NCBI GenBank assembly: GCA_023253435.1
Contig: JALRGJ010000088.1
Span: forward strand, 1-5,560
Length of the DNA: 5,560 nt
Origin: Ilumatobacteraceae bacterium
GTDB taxonomy: Bacteria; Actinomycetota; Acidimicrobiia; Acidimicrobiales; Ilumatobacteraceae
Direction: 5' to 3'
Below the pieces are notes generated by a model. It had not been told where the DNA came from. It saw only the letters and a program-made list of their open reading frames with translations, and searched no databases. A program made the translations under genes and the position numbers. This document shows positions 1 to 4,643 of this stretch, one piece after another (the stretch's first letter is position 1; each line of letters begins with the position of its first letter).

Positions 1-249
1 CACACGACGATGGTCTGGGCACAGCGATTCGTCCCTGCATCGACCTCCTCGCTCATCTGTCTCTTGGGACCAGTGATCTCGACTGGATTCGCCTGGGCCT
101 TCTTCGGCCAGACCGTGGCGCTCGTGCAGGCGATCGGCTAGGTCGTCGTGCTCGTGTCGCTCGCCGGTGTGGTCAAGTACGGGGCCAAGGAGGCGGTGAC
201 GCGCGACGTGTTGAGCACCGCGGATCCACTGCTAAACTCAAATCCCTAA
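1..249 (+). pseudogene. EamA/DMT-family transporter, 3' fragment with in-frame stop
   Basis: Frame 1 reads from the window edge and gives a hydrophobic C-terminal piece (WAQRFVPASTSS, then GPVISTGFAWAFFGQ, then VALVQAIG) resembling the last repeat of EamA/drug-metabolite transporters, inner-membrane exporters with ten helices. A TAG at 139-141 falls at the start of what should be the final helix. The frame then continues with typical hydrophobic sequence (VVVLVSLAGVV) and GC-ending codons to a TAA at 247-249. The reading is uninterrupted apart from this codon, so this is probably a recent nonsense mutation or a base-call error rather than an old relic. If real, the protein loses its last membrane helix and a charged tail. 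The Glu often found in the family's 'lgE' motif is Gln here. The 5' part lies outside the window, so substrate and full integrity cannot be judged. GC is about 63%, well above the genes to the right. Confidence 0.6.
211..238 (+). promoter_or_regulatory. Candidate sigma70-type promoter for tRNA-Gly
   Basis: TTGAGC (211-216) and TAAACT (233-238) are separated by 16 bp, each matching four of six positions of the housekeeping -35 and -10 consensus. The predicted start would be near 245, about 19 bp before the tRNA. The promoter would lie inside the last codons of the broken transporter frame. It is inferred from motif and spacing only. Confidence 0.4.
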
Positions 250-263
250 CGGTTTTCCGTTAT

Positions 264-339
264 GCGGATGTGGCTCAGTTGGTAGAGCATCACCTTGCCA
301 AGGTGAGGGTCGCGAGTTCGAATCTCGTCGTCCGCTCCA
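264..339 (+). tRNA. tRNA-Gly (anticodon GCC), CCA encoded
   Basis: A full cloverleaf can be drawn by hand. The acceptor stem pairs 264-270 with 329-335, with six Watson-Crick pairs and one T269-G330 wobble. The D arm is 273-276/285-288. The anticodon stem pairs 290-294 with 302-306 around the loop TTGCCAA, anticodon GCC at 297-299. The T arm pairs 312-316 with 324-328 around TTCGAAT. T336 is the discriminator expected for bacterial tRNA-Gly, and CCA is encoded at 337-339. The molecule reads Gly GGC/GGU codons. Its 3' end is repeated near 2748, which makes this gene a likely integration target. Confidence 0.97.
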
Positions 340-374
340 AAACCGCCCTCTGGGGCGGTTTTTTTGTATACGAG
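324..374 (+). repeat. Left copy of tRNA 3'-end direct repeat (candidate att site)
   Basis: CTCGTCGTCCGCTCCAA (324-340) recurs at 2748-2764 with a single mismatch (G330 versus A2754). Similarity then resumes after the terminator arms: a T-run preceded by GCGG, then GTATACGAG here against GTATGTGAG in the other copy (7 of 9). The repeat therefore covers the tRNA 3' end, the terminator and a short flank, about 50 bp in all. Tyrosine recombinases of integrative elements commonly use exactly this part of tRNA genes, which is why it is read as a possible attachment site. Confidence 0.6.
340..365 (+). terminator. Rho-independent terminator of tRNA-Gly, probably bidirectional
   Basis: AACCGCCC (341-348) pairs perfectly with GGGCGGTT (353-360) around a TCTG loop, followed by a T-run to 365. 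It starts directly after the encoded CCA. On the minus strand the same hairpin ends in TTTT and lies about 18 bp past the stop codon of the marR gene, so it can serve both converging units. Confidence 0.9.
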
Positions 375-382
375 AAGCTCTG

Positions 383-847
383 TTAGCCCCACAGCGCTTT
401 GTTCAAAAGTGATGCAAGCTGTTTCTTTTCTGAGGTGGAGAGACCGTTCATCTGTTCAATATGTGCTCTCTTGATGTTGGGGGTCAACCGAGAGAACACT
501 TGGCGGCCGGCCATCGAAACAGACACGATGACTTTTCGCTTGTCTGTGTGAGAAAGGGTTCGAGTAACGAGACCTTGTCTCTCCATTTTGTCAACGAGTC
601 GTGTTGCATCTGATGCTTTGTTAACTAGACCGTCAACAATTTCACCCATCGTGAGACCATCTTGTGACTCAGAAAGGCACAGTACCCACAGAATTCTGTA
701 GTGCGCTTCAGATATTTTCTCTTCACTGCAGATTCGTTCAATGTCTCTACTAAAGCGGGCGGCAACAAGATTCGAGAGAATATAGACATCTCTATTCAGG
801 TCATCTGTATTTGTTGAGGGTGGGGAAATTTTGCGCGTTGTATTCAT
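383..847 (-). CDS. MarR-family transcriptional regulator
   Basis: The 154-residue product has the size and layout of MarR winged-helix repressors, cytoplasmic dimers that release DNA on binding small, often phenolic, ligands. Residues about 15-60 form the N-terminal helices of the dimer and ligand region. Residues about 65-96 contain the helix-turn-helix (TMGEIVDGL, then NKASDATRLVDKMERQGLV as recognition helix). The wing follows at about 97-115 with the family signature D102-x-R104 and a Gly at its end. A long C-terminal helix completes the dimer interface. The ATG (845-847) overlaps the TGA of the upstream monooxygenase as ATGA. No good Shine-Dalgarno is visible, so translation is probably coupled to the monooxygenase. 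The likely target is the palindrome at 2658-2677 in front of the operon, giving autoregulation. The ligand is unknown; an aromatic substrate of the neighbouring enzyme is the natural guess. Confidence 0.92.
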   Translation of the reverse strand: MNTTRKISPPSTNTDDLNRDVYILSNLVAARFSRDIERICSEEKISEAHYRILWVLCLSESQDGLTMGEIVDGLVNKASDATRLVDKMERQGLVTRTLSHTDKRKVIVSVSMAGRQVFSRLTPNIKRAHIEQMNGLSTSEKKQLASLLNKALWG

Positions 848-2616
848 GATCTATGAAGAATCGCAGTAAGCGCATCGCGCAATACGTCTGTGGCGTGATC
901 TGCAGTTGACATACTTCGCCATGCAATGAATCTGTCGGGCCGCACAAGAATTGCACCCTGAGGACCATGCTCTCGCACACGCGTCCAGGTGAGACGAGGA
1001 TCAAGCAAGTCTCCACTTGTATGACCAATGCGAATTGCGTCTAGTGGGAGTTCGAGATCTTTTGAAACATTTTCCGCCGCCCTGCACCACTCATTGCCTT
1101 CTTCACCCGCAATGAGAAGGAACCGACCAGGTTGTACCAGGTTCACTGTGGAGAGACGTTCTCCGCCTTGGCCTAACTCAACCCATGCATGGGGAAGTGG
1201 GTGGCCAGGTCGTGTGCTCATGTTGTAGATACGAATCGGATCGGGATTGTGCTGTGGTGATGTCCCATCAGGAATGACCGCGGTTGATTGGTACGTGTAG
1301 CCATATTCGATGTTCTGTTCGTGGAACTCCATCGAATGGACCGCCATCATTTCTCCGACCTGTTTTGCGAAGGCTTCATCCTCTGGTTTTCCACTCCATG
1401 CGCGAGATAGGAACTGCCATTTCATCTCTGTTGACATCTCGGGGTCATTGATGTGAAGCGCCGTTGAAGTAACCGCCCATTGCTGGCTATTTTCGAGTGA
1501 CCTTCGCACATTTTTTTCAATACTTGAACGACGTTCGGGTTCGTAAGTGGAGAGAAGGTCGGGTCCTGCTTCACCTTTGAGAACTGCGGCAATCTTCCAT
1601 GTCAAATTTTGTACGTCGTGCATACCGCTTGTTAGACCAAGGCCACCTGTTGGCGGATGTTTGTGTGCTGCATCGCCACAGAGAAATACTCGACCTTCTG
1701 CAAAGCGGTCTGCCATGATTCCTTCAGCAGCCCAACTCGAGATCTTGTGAATTTCAATTGGGTGATCTCCGATTCCAAGTGCGAAGCGAAGGTCTTCCTC
1801 TACCTTGCTGTCCTCAAAAGTGCGTGGATCATCGGATGGATAGTTGAGGTGGACAACCCATTCAGGAGATTGTGTACCCCACTTACCCGGTCCCATAGGA
1901 ACCATAACGATCATCGCGCTGATCTCAGGGATGTAGTGCCACCGAATCAGCACGTCATCATCAACGGCAAGCTTTGAGAAATCTGTTGACATGTGGATTG
2001 ATACCTGACTTGCATAGCGGCGCACGCCTTGCATCTCCACTCCGAGAATGCGTCCCACTGTCCGACCACCATCACACGCCACTAGGTACTCCGAATGCAC
2101 GGTGTACTCCTTGCCGTTATCTCGATCAATAATTGTGGCAACGACACCTTCCGTATTCTGTTCAAACGCTATGAGTTCATGATGGAAGCGAACACGGCCG
2201 GGTGCGAGTTCATCGGCGCGTTTGCGCAAAATTGGTTCTAATCGGATCTGAGGGAGGTTGGTGGAAAGTAAGGGGCTTGCTGCCACCCAGTCAAGATCAC
2301 GGCCACCGTTTCCCCAGCACTCAATTTTTGCGAGGCGTCGTCCGGCATTTTCATGCCCACTGAATCCTGCGTACACAGCGGTATACGCAAATTGTTCTGG
2401 TGGAGTGCTTATGGAATAGATCTCGTTAGCAGTTCCGACATCGCTCATGATTTCCATTGCGCGCTGGTTGAGGATGTGCGCCTTTGGCAGAGTCGACGTG
2501 GTGGGGAGTGAATTGACGAGGAGTGAATCCACACCCAAAGTCGAAAACAGCATGGAGGCAGTGAGACCGGCTCCACCTCCACCAACAATGAGGACGGGAA
2601 CCTTGATATCTGCCAT
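844..2616 (-). CDS. FAD-dependent aromatic monooxygenase (PheA/TfdB-type flavoprotein hydroxylase)
   Basis: The 590-residue product belongs to the class A flavoprotein monooxygenases, which use NAD(P)H and O2 to hydroxylate aromatic rings such as phenols. Visible marks in order are the dinucleotide-binding GxGxxG (VGGGGAG, residues 11-17); the PKAHILNQRAMEI block (44-56) shared with TfdB/PheA-like enzymes; the DG motif CDGGRTVGR (181-189); and the GD motif GRVFLCGDAAHKHPPTGG (308-325), which binds the FAD ribityl/pyrophosphate. A C-terminal part (about 465-590) resembles the thioredoxin-like domain of phenol hydroxylases. The position after beta-2, often Glu in related enzymes, is Asn35. The ATG at 2614-2616 is preferred because AAGGAG lies 6 bp upstream; a GTG immediately before it (2617-2619) would be only 3 bp from that site. 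The stop overlaps the marR start. Family-level function is secure; the substrate is not, and chlorophenol, phenol or polyketide-like aromatics are all possible. Confidence 0.9.
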   Translation of the reverse strand: MADIKVPVLIVGGGGAGLTASMLFSTLGVDSLLVNSLPTTSTLPKAHILNQRAMEIMSDVGTANEIYSISTPPEQFAYTAVYAGFSGHENAGRRLAKIECWGNGGRDLDWVAASPLLSTNLPQIRLEPILRKRADELAPGRVRFHHELIAFEQNTEGVVATIIDRDNGKEYTVHSEYLVACDGGRTVGRILGVEMQGVRRYASQVSIHMSTDFSKLAVDDDVLIRWHYIPEISAMIVMVPMGPGKWGTQSPEWVVHLNYPSDDPRTFEDSKVEEDLRFALGIGDHPIEIHKISSWAAEGIMADRFAEGRVFLCGDAAHKHPPTGGLGLTSGMHDVQNLTWKIAAVLKGEAGPDLLSTYEPERRSSIEKNVRRSLENSQQWAVTSTALHINDPEMSTEMKWQFLSRAWSGKPEDEAFAKQVGEMMAVHSMEFHEQNIEYGYTYQSTAVIPDGTSPQHNPDPIRIYNMSTRPGHPLPHAWVELGQGGERLSTVNLVQPGRFLLIAGEEGNEWCRAAENVSKDLELPLDAIRIGHTSGDLLDPRLTWTRVREHGPQGAILVRPDRFIAWRSMSTADHATDVLRDALTAILHRS

Positions 2617-2622
2617 CACGAA

Positions 2623-2628
2623 CTCCTT
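2623..2628 (-). promoter_or_regulatory. Ribosome binding site of the monooxygenase gene
   Basis: The minus strand reads AAGGAG here, a near-ideal Shine-Dalgarno. It sits 6 bp from the ATG at 2616 but only 3 bp from the alternative GTG at 2619, so it decides the start in favour of ATG. Confidence 0.8.
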
Positions 2629-2645
2629 GAACTTGCGCTGGTTGT

Positions 2646-2673
2646 AATCTAGTCAGATTATTTGTTGTAACAA
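2646..2673 (-). promoter_or_regulatory. Candidate promoter of the monooxygenase-marR operon
   Basis: On the minus strand TTGTTA (2673-2668) and TAGATT (2651-2646) are spaced by 16 bp, each matching four of six consensus bases. The predicted start near 2639 would leave a leader of about 22 nt containing the AAGGAG site. The -35 element lies inside the 20-bp palindrome, so a bound regulator would block RNA polymerase. This is prediction from sequence only. Confidence 0.45.
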
Positions 2674-2677
2674 ATAA
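2658..2677. promoter_or_regulatory. Perfect palindrome, likely MarR operator
   Basis: TTATTTGTT and AACAAATAA form a perfect 9-bp inverted repeat around a central GT, 20 bp in total and AT-rich. It is centred about 51 bp upstream of the monooxygenase ATG and covers the predicted -35 element. MarR dimers typically bind 16-20 bp palindromes of this kind in the promoters they repress, and the only regulator gene in the window is in this operon. Assignment to that MarR is inference. Confidence 0.7.
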
Positions 2678-2714
2678 CTCTAGGGGACACTGTGAGGGGG
2701 CAAATCGACACCAG

Positions 2715-2743
2715 GAGTGCATTTTGGAAAAGTATGCGCACTC
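2715..2743. repeat. Inverted repeat next to the right tRNA-end copy
   Basis: GAGTGC (2715-2720) and GCACTC (2738-2743) are perfect 6-bp arms separated by 17 bp. The repeat lies between the operon promoter and the displaced tRNA end, just 4 bp from the latter. It has no T-tract and is not an obvious terminator. It could be a second regulatory site or part of an attachment region, or chance. Confidence 0.35.
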
Positions 2744-2747
2744 TCAA

Positions 2748-2799
2748 CTCGTCATCCGCTCCAAGAAAACGTTCTGAGGAGCGGTTTTTTGTATGTGAG
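2748..2799 (+). repeat. Right copy of tRNA-Gly 3' end and terminator (displaced tRNA end)
   Basis: CTCGTCATCCGCTCCAA (2748-2764) repeats bases 324-340 with one mismatch, including the T-arm 3' strand, acceptor 3' strand, discriminator T and CCA. The acceptor strand CATCCGC (2753-2759) is the exact complement of the tRNA 5' strand GCGGATG, without the wobble of the present tRNA. The copy continues through a terminator-like hairpin and GTATGTGAG. The 17 bases just upstream (2736-2752) match the tRNA T arm at about 11 of 17 positions, but no D arm or anticodon arm exists, so this is not a tRNA gene. Confidence 0.65.
2756..2790. terminator. Terminator hairpin using the displaced tRNA acceptor strand
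   Basis: CCGCTCC (2756-2762) pairs perfectly with GGAGCGG (2778-2784) across a 15-nt loop and is followed by six T on the plus strand. The 5' arm is part of the duplicated tRNA end. An alternative inner hairpin, AAAAC...GTTTT with a bulge, corresponds to the tRNA terminator. On the minus strand the inner form is followed by TTTTCTT and lies about 15 bp past the stop of the 91-residue gene, so it may terminate that gene. Confidence 0.6.
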
Positions 2800-2803
2800 G
2801 TAA

Positions 2804-3079
2804 TTAGAGACCTGCGATGAGCTGATTCAACTGAACAAACATCGCAACAATTCCTATTGATACTGCAATCATCGCTGCGATAGTGGCACGAAGCGTATTT
2901 CGGATACCAGTGAATCCATCTTTCATTTCAGCTTCAATGCGCTCGATATCGCGTACTCGAGCGACATCAGACCAACCACTTGGTGGTAAATGTTCCATCA
3001 AAGAATTTGCCACTTCATCTCCAAGCATGTTTCGAAGCCCAAGATGCATCTTGAACCGATCTGCTTCCGTCATCGCCAT
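2804..3079 (-). CDS. Small coiled-coil/membrane-anchored protein of unknown function
   Basis: The 91-residue product has three parts. Residues 1-40 contain a block (LGLRNMLGDEVANSLMEHLPP, then GWSDVA) that resembles the N-terminus of small proteins frequent in Actinomycetota. Residues about 41-65 are charged and amphipathic, with heptad-like character (RDIERIEAEMKDGF), suggesting a short coiled coil. Residues about 66-84 form one hydrophobic helix (IAAMIAVSIGIVAMFV), so the protein is probably anchored in the membrane with most of its mass on one side. There is no signal peptide. The ATG at 3077-3079 is supported by AGAAGGGA 6 bp upstream; a second ATG two codons in is less well placed. Before any insertion it would have faced the tRNA-Gly gene convergently. 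The function is not known and I infer none. Confidence 0.8.
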   Translation of the reverse strand: MAMTEADRFKMHLGLRNMLGDEVANSLMEHLPPSGWSDVARVRDIERIEAEMKDGFTGIRNTLRATIAAMIAVSIGIVAMFVQLNQLIAGL

Positions 3080-3085
3080 TGTATG

Positions 3086-3093
3086 TCCCTTCT
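3086..3093 (-). promoter_or_regulatory. Ribosome binding site of the 91-residue gene
   Basis: The minus strand reads AGAAGGGA, 6 bp before the ATG at 3079. It supports that start over the internal ATG at 3073, which would be 12 bp away. Confidence 0.65.
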
Positions 3094-3354
3094 CATGTGG
3101 GAAAATGAACTCAATGTGTGCGAGAGAAAACTGAATTGGCTTGGGGTTGAAAACGAACGTATCTGTGGTTGCTCATGGAGAGACACCGATGCTGTTCGGC
3201 CCTGAGAGTGCGTCTAGAAGGTGAGATCTACAGCCACCCCCACCTCACGAATGTGTTCAGACAGGGCGGTCATATATTTCTCTTTTTCTTAGGGTGAAAG
3301 GTATTGGTGGACAGGGAAATCAACTCGGAGGAATGTCCCAAAACGGTCGGTTCG

Positions 3355-3381
3355 GTGACCAGTGCCCCTGATCTCTAGTCT
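3355..3381 (+). promoter_or_regulatory. Weak candidate promoter for a leaderless acyl-CoA dehydrogenase mRNA
   Basis: TAGTCT (3376-3381) fits the actinobacterial TANNNT -10 pattern and ends 6 bp before the ATG at 3388, the distance expected if transcription starts at the A of the start codon. GTGACC (3355-3360) shares TGAC with the -35 consensus, but its spacing of 15 bp is short. No Shine-Dalgarno is present before the ATG, which fits a leaderless message, common in actinobacteria. Confidence 0.3.
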
Positions 3382-3387
3382 GTGGAA

Positions 3388-4641
3388 ATGGATCTTTCTT
3401 ACCCACCTGAAGCCACTGCCTATCGCGACAAGGTTCGCTCCTTTTTGTCTCAACATCTTCCAAAGGATTGGAAGGGGATCGGCGCCTTGAATCATGAAGA
3501 TGCGGCGGAGTTCACTACCAAATGGCGTCAGATCCTTTCTGACAACGGATACCTAGCCGTGAACTGGCCAAAGGAATATGGCGGTGCTGGCTTGACTGCA
3601 CTTGAGAGTGTTGTGCTTGCAGAAGAATTTGCTCGCGCGGGCGTTCCCACAGGTGGGCCAAACGATGGTTTTGGAATTGGCATGTTGGGTAACACCATTC
3701 AGGTGTGGGGTACAGAAGAGCAAAAGAAGCATTTTCTTCCACGTGTGTTGTCTGGTGAAGACAAGTGGTGCCAGGGTTACAGCGAACCAGCAGCAGGTTC
3801 AGATCTTGGCAACTTGGGATGTAGAGCAGAACTTGATGGTGACGAATGGGTCATCAATGGACAGAAGATCTGGACATCAGCTGGTCACTTAGCCAATCAC
3901 ATCTTTGTGCTGGCAAGAACCAATACGGAGAATGTCAAGCACAAAGGCATCACCTTCTTATTGGTTGACATGCGTCAGAAAGGTGTTGAAGTTCGCCCCA
4001 TCAAAATGATGTCTGGTGACTCTGAGTTCAACGAAGTGTTCTTCTCTGATGCACGTTGCCCTAAAGAGAATGTTGTTGGAGAAGTAAATGGTGGTTGGGC
4101 CGTAGCAATGACTCTTCTTGGAAACGAGAGAGGTGCAGCAGCGGCGGTCACAGGCATTTCCTTTAGAGGTGAACTTGATAAGTTGCGCGCGTTAGCTGAA
4201 GAACGTGGGGCATTTTCTGACCCTTCCATTCGTCAGAGATTTACCAAGTGCTACACAAAGGTAGAGATCATGCGGTTTATGGGCTATCAAGCGCTCACAA
4301 GTTTCCTGCATGGAACAAAGCCCGGTGCGGGATCCTCCATTGGCAAACTGTGGTGGAGTGAGTACCACAAGGAAGTCACAGAATTGGCTGTAGACATTTT
4401 GGGCGCTGATGCGCTTGTGCCAACAGGACAGACACCTCATACTGCCTTCACCACAGATGAAGTTGGCTCACCAAACGACAGTGCCAACTGGGTGGGAGTG
4501 TTCTTAAATGCTCGTGCCGGAACGATTTATGCAGGCACCAGTCAAGTGCAGCGGGGAATTGTTGGAGAGCAGATTCTCGGATTGCCTAAAGAGCCACGCG
4601 CTGACGGTGGTCCGTGGAATCAAATCCCAGGTCACGGCTGA
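3388..4641 (+). CDS. Acyl-CoA dehydrogenase (FadE-type)
   Basis: The 417-residue flavoenzyme should introduce the alpha-beta double bond into an acyl-CoA, passing electrons to ETF. Numbering from the ATG, residues about 1-120 are the helical N-terminal domain. The FAD-binding signature CQGYSEPAAGSDL lies at about 128-140, and the beta-domain motif WVINGQKIWTSAGH at 154-167. The C-terminal helical domain ends with TIYAGTSQVQRGIVGEQILG at about 379-398, the usual ACAD tail. The position holding the catalytic Glu in medium- and short-chain enzymes (IYEGT) is Ala382. A Glu is present in LLGNERG (E247), where isovaleryl- and long-chain-type enzymes keep their base, so activity is plausible. The ATG is preferred to the GTG two codons earlier because family members commonly begin near MDxSYPPE and the -10-like site fits it. 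Two bases after its stop begins an LLM oxidoreductase, so they are likely co-transcribed. The acyl substrate (fatty, branched or steroid side chain) cannot be told. Confidence 0.93.
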   Translation: MDLSYPPEATAYRDKVRSFLSQHLPKDWKGIGALNHEDAAEFTTKWRQILSDNGYLAVNWPKEYGGAGLTALESVVLAEEFARAGVPTGGPNDGFGIGMLGNTIQVWGTEEQKKHFLPRVLSGEDKWCQGYSEPAAGSDLGNLGCRAELDGDEWVINGQKIWTSAGHLANHIFVLARTNTENVKHKGITFLLVDMRQKGVEVRPIKMMSGDSEFNEVFFSDARCPKENVVGEVNGGWAVAMTLLGNERGAAAAVTGISFRGELDKLRALAEERGAFSDPSIRQRFTKCYTKVEIMRFMGYQALTSFLHGTKPGAGSSIGKLWWSEYHKEVTELAVDILGADALVPTGQTPHTAFTTDEVGSPNDSANWVGVFLNARAGTIYAGTSQVQRGIVGEQILGLPKEPRADGGPWNQIPGHG

Positions 4642-4643
4642 TC

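Larger units (their letters stand above)
324..2799. mobile_element. Candidate tRNA-Gly-inserted mini-island carrying marR and a monooxygenase
   Basis: The segment is bounded by two imperfect copies of the tRNA-Gly 3' end plus terminator, about 2.4 kb apart, and contains one complete self-regulated operon (FAD monooxygenase plus MarR). This is the layout left by site-specific integration at a tRNA gene. The right-hand copy would restore perfect pairing with the tRNA 5' acceptor strand, so it may be the native end displaced by insertion. No integrase, excisionase or transposase is present inside, so the unit is either a remnant, an element mobilised in trans, or the product of another duplication. 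The boundaries are inferred from the repeats only. Confidence 0.4.
3080..3387. other. Divergent intergenic region
   Basis: This roughly 300-bp gap separates the minus-strand small gene from the plus-strand acyl-CoA dehydrogenase, so it must hold both promoters. Near 3086-3093 is the ribosome site of the small gene. A weak promoter candidate abuts the dehydrogenase start. Short reading frames here lack ribosome sites at sensible spacing or protein-like composition. No strong hairpin, tRNA or repeat was found. Confidence 0.6.

Noticed and set aside
1547..1977. Plus-strand reading frames opposite the monooxygenase
   Set aside because: They are antisense to a gene with clear flavoprotein motifs, with no recognisable domain of their own.
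2426..2722. 98-residue minus-strand reading frame overlapping the monooxygenase start
   Set aside because: It overlaps the well-supported monooxygenase in another frame and includes its promoter and operator; its Cys/Arg/Trp-rich composition is that of a shadow frame.
2736..2763. A second tRNA gene ending in CCA at 2763
   Set aside because: Only the T-arm 3' strand and acceptor 3' strand match; upstream there is no D arm, anticodon arm or 5' acceptor strand.
3214..3247. Hairpin around AGGTG...CACCT
   Set aside because: Only 5-bp arms, a long loop and no T-tract; likely chance.
3342..3352. AACGGTCGGTT as a TetR/KstR-like operator before the dehydrogenase
   Set aside because: The symmetry is short and imperfect (mismatch at positions 4/8) and the spacing does not match the KstR-type site, so it is not enough to call.
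3333..3371. Tiny 12-codon frame after GGAGG at 3327-3331, possible leader peptide
   Set aside because: The GGAGG ends only one base before the ATG, too close for normal initiation, and the peptide has no attenuator-like residue run or hairpin after it.
3382..3384. GTG start for the acyl-CoA dehydrogenase
   Set aside because: It abuts the -10-like element, has no ribosome site and adds only two residues before a Met that fits the family's usual N-terminus.
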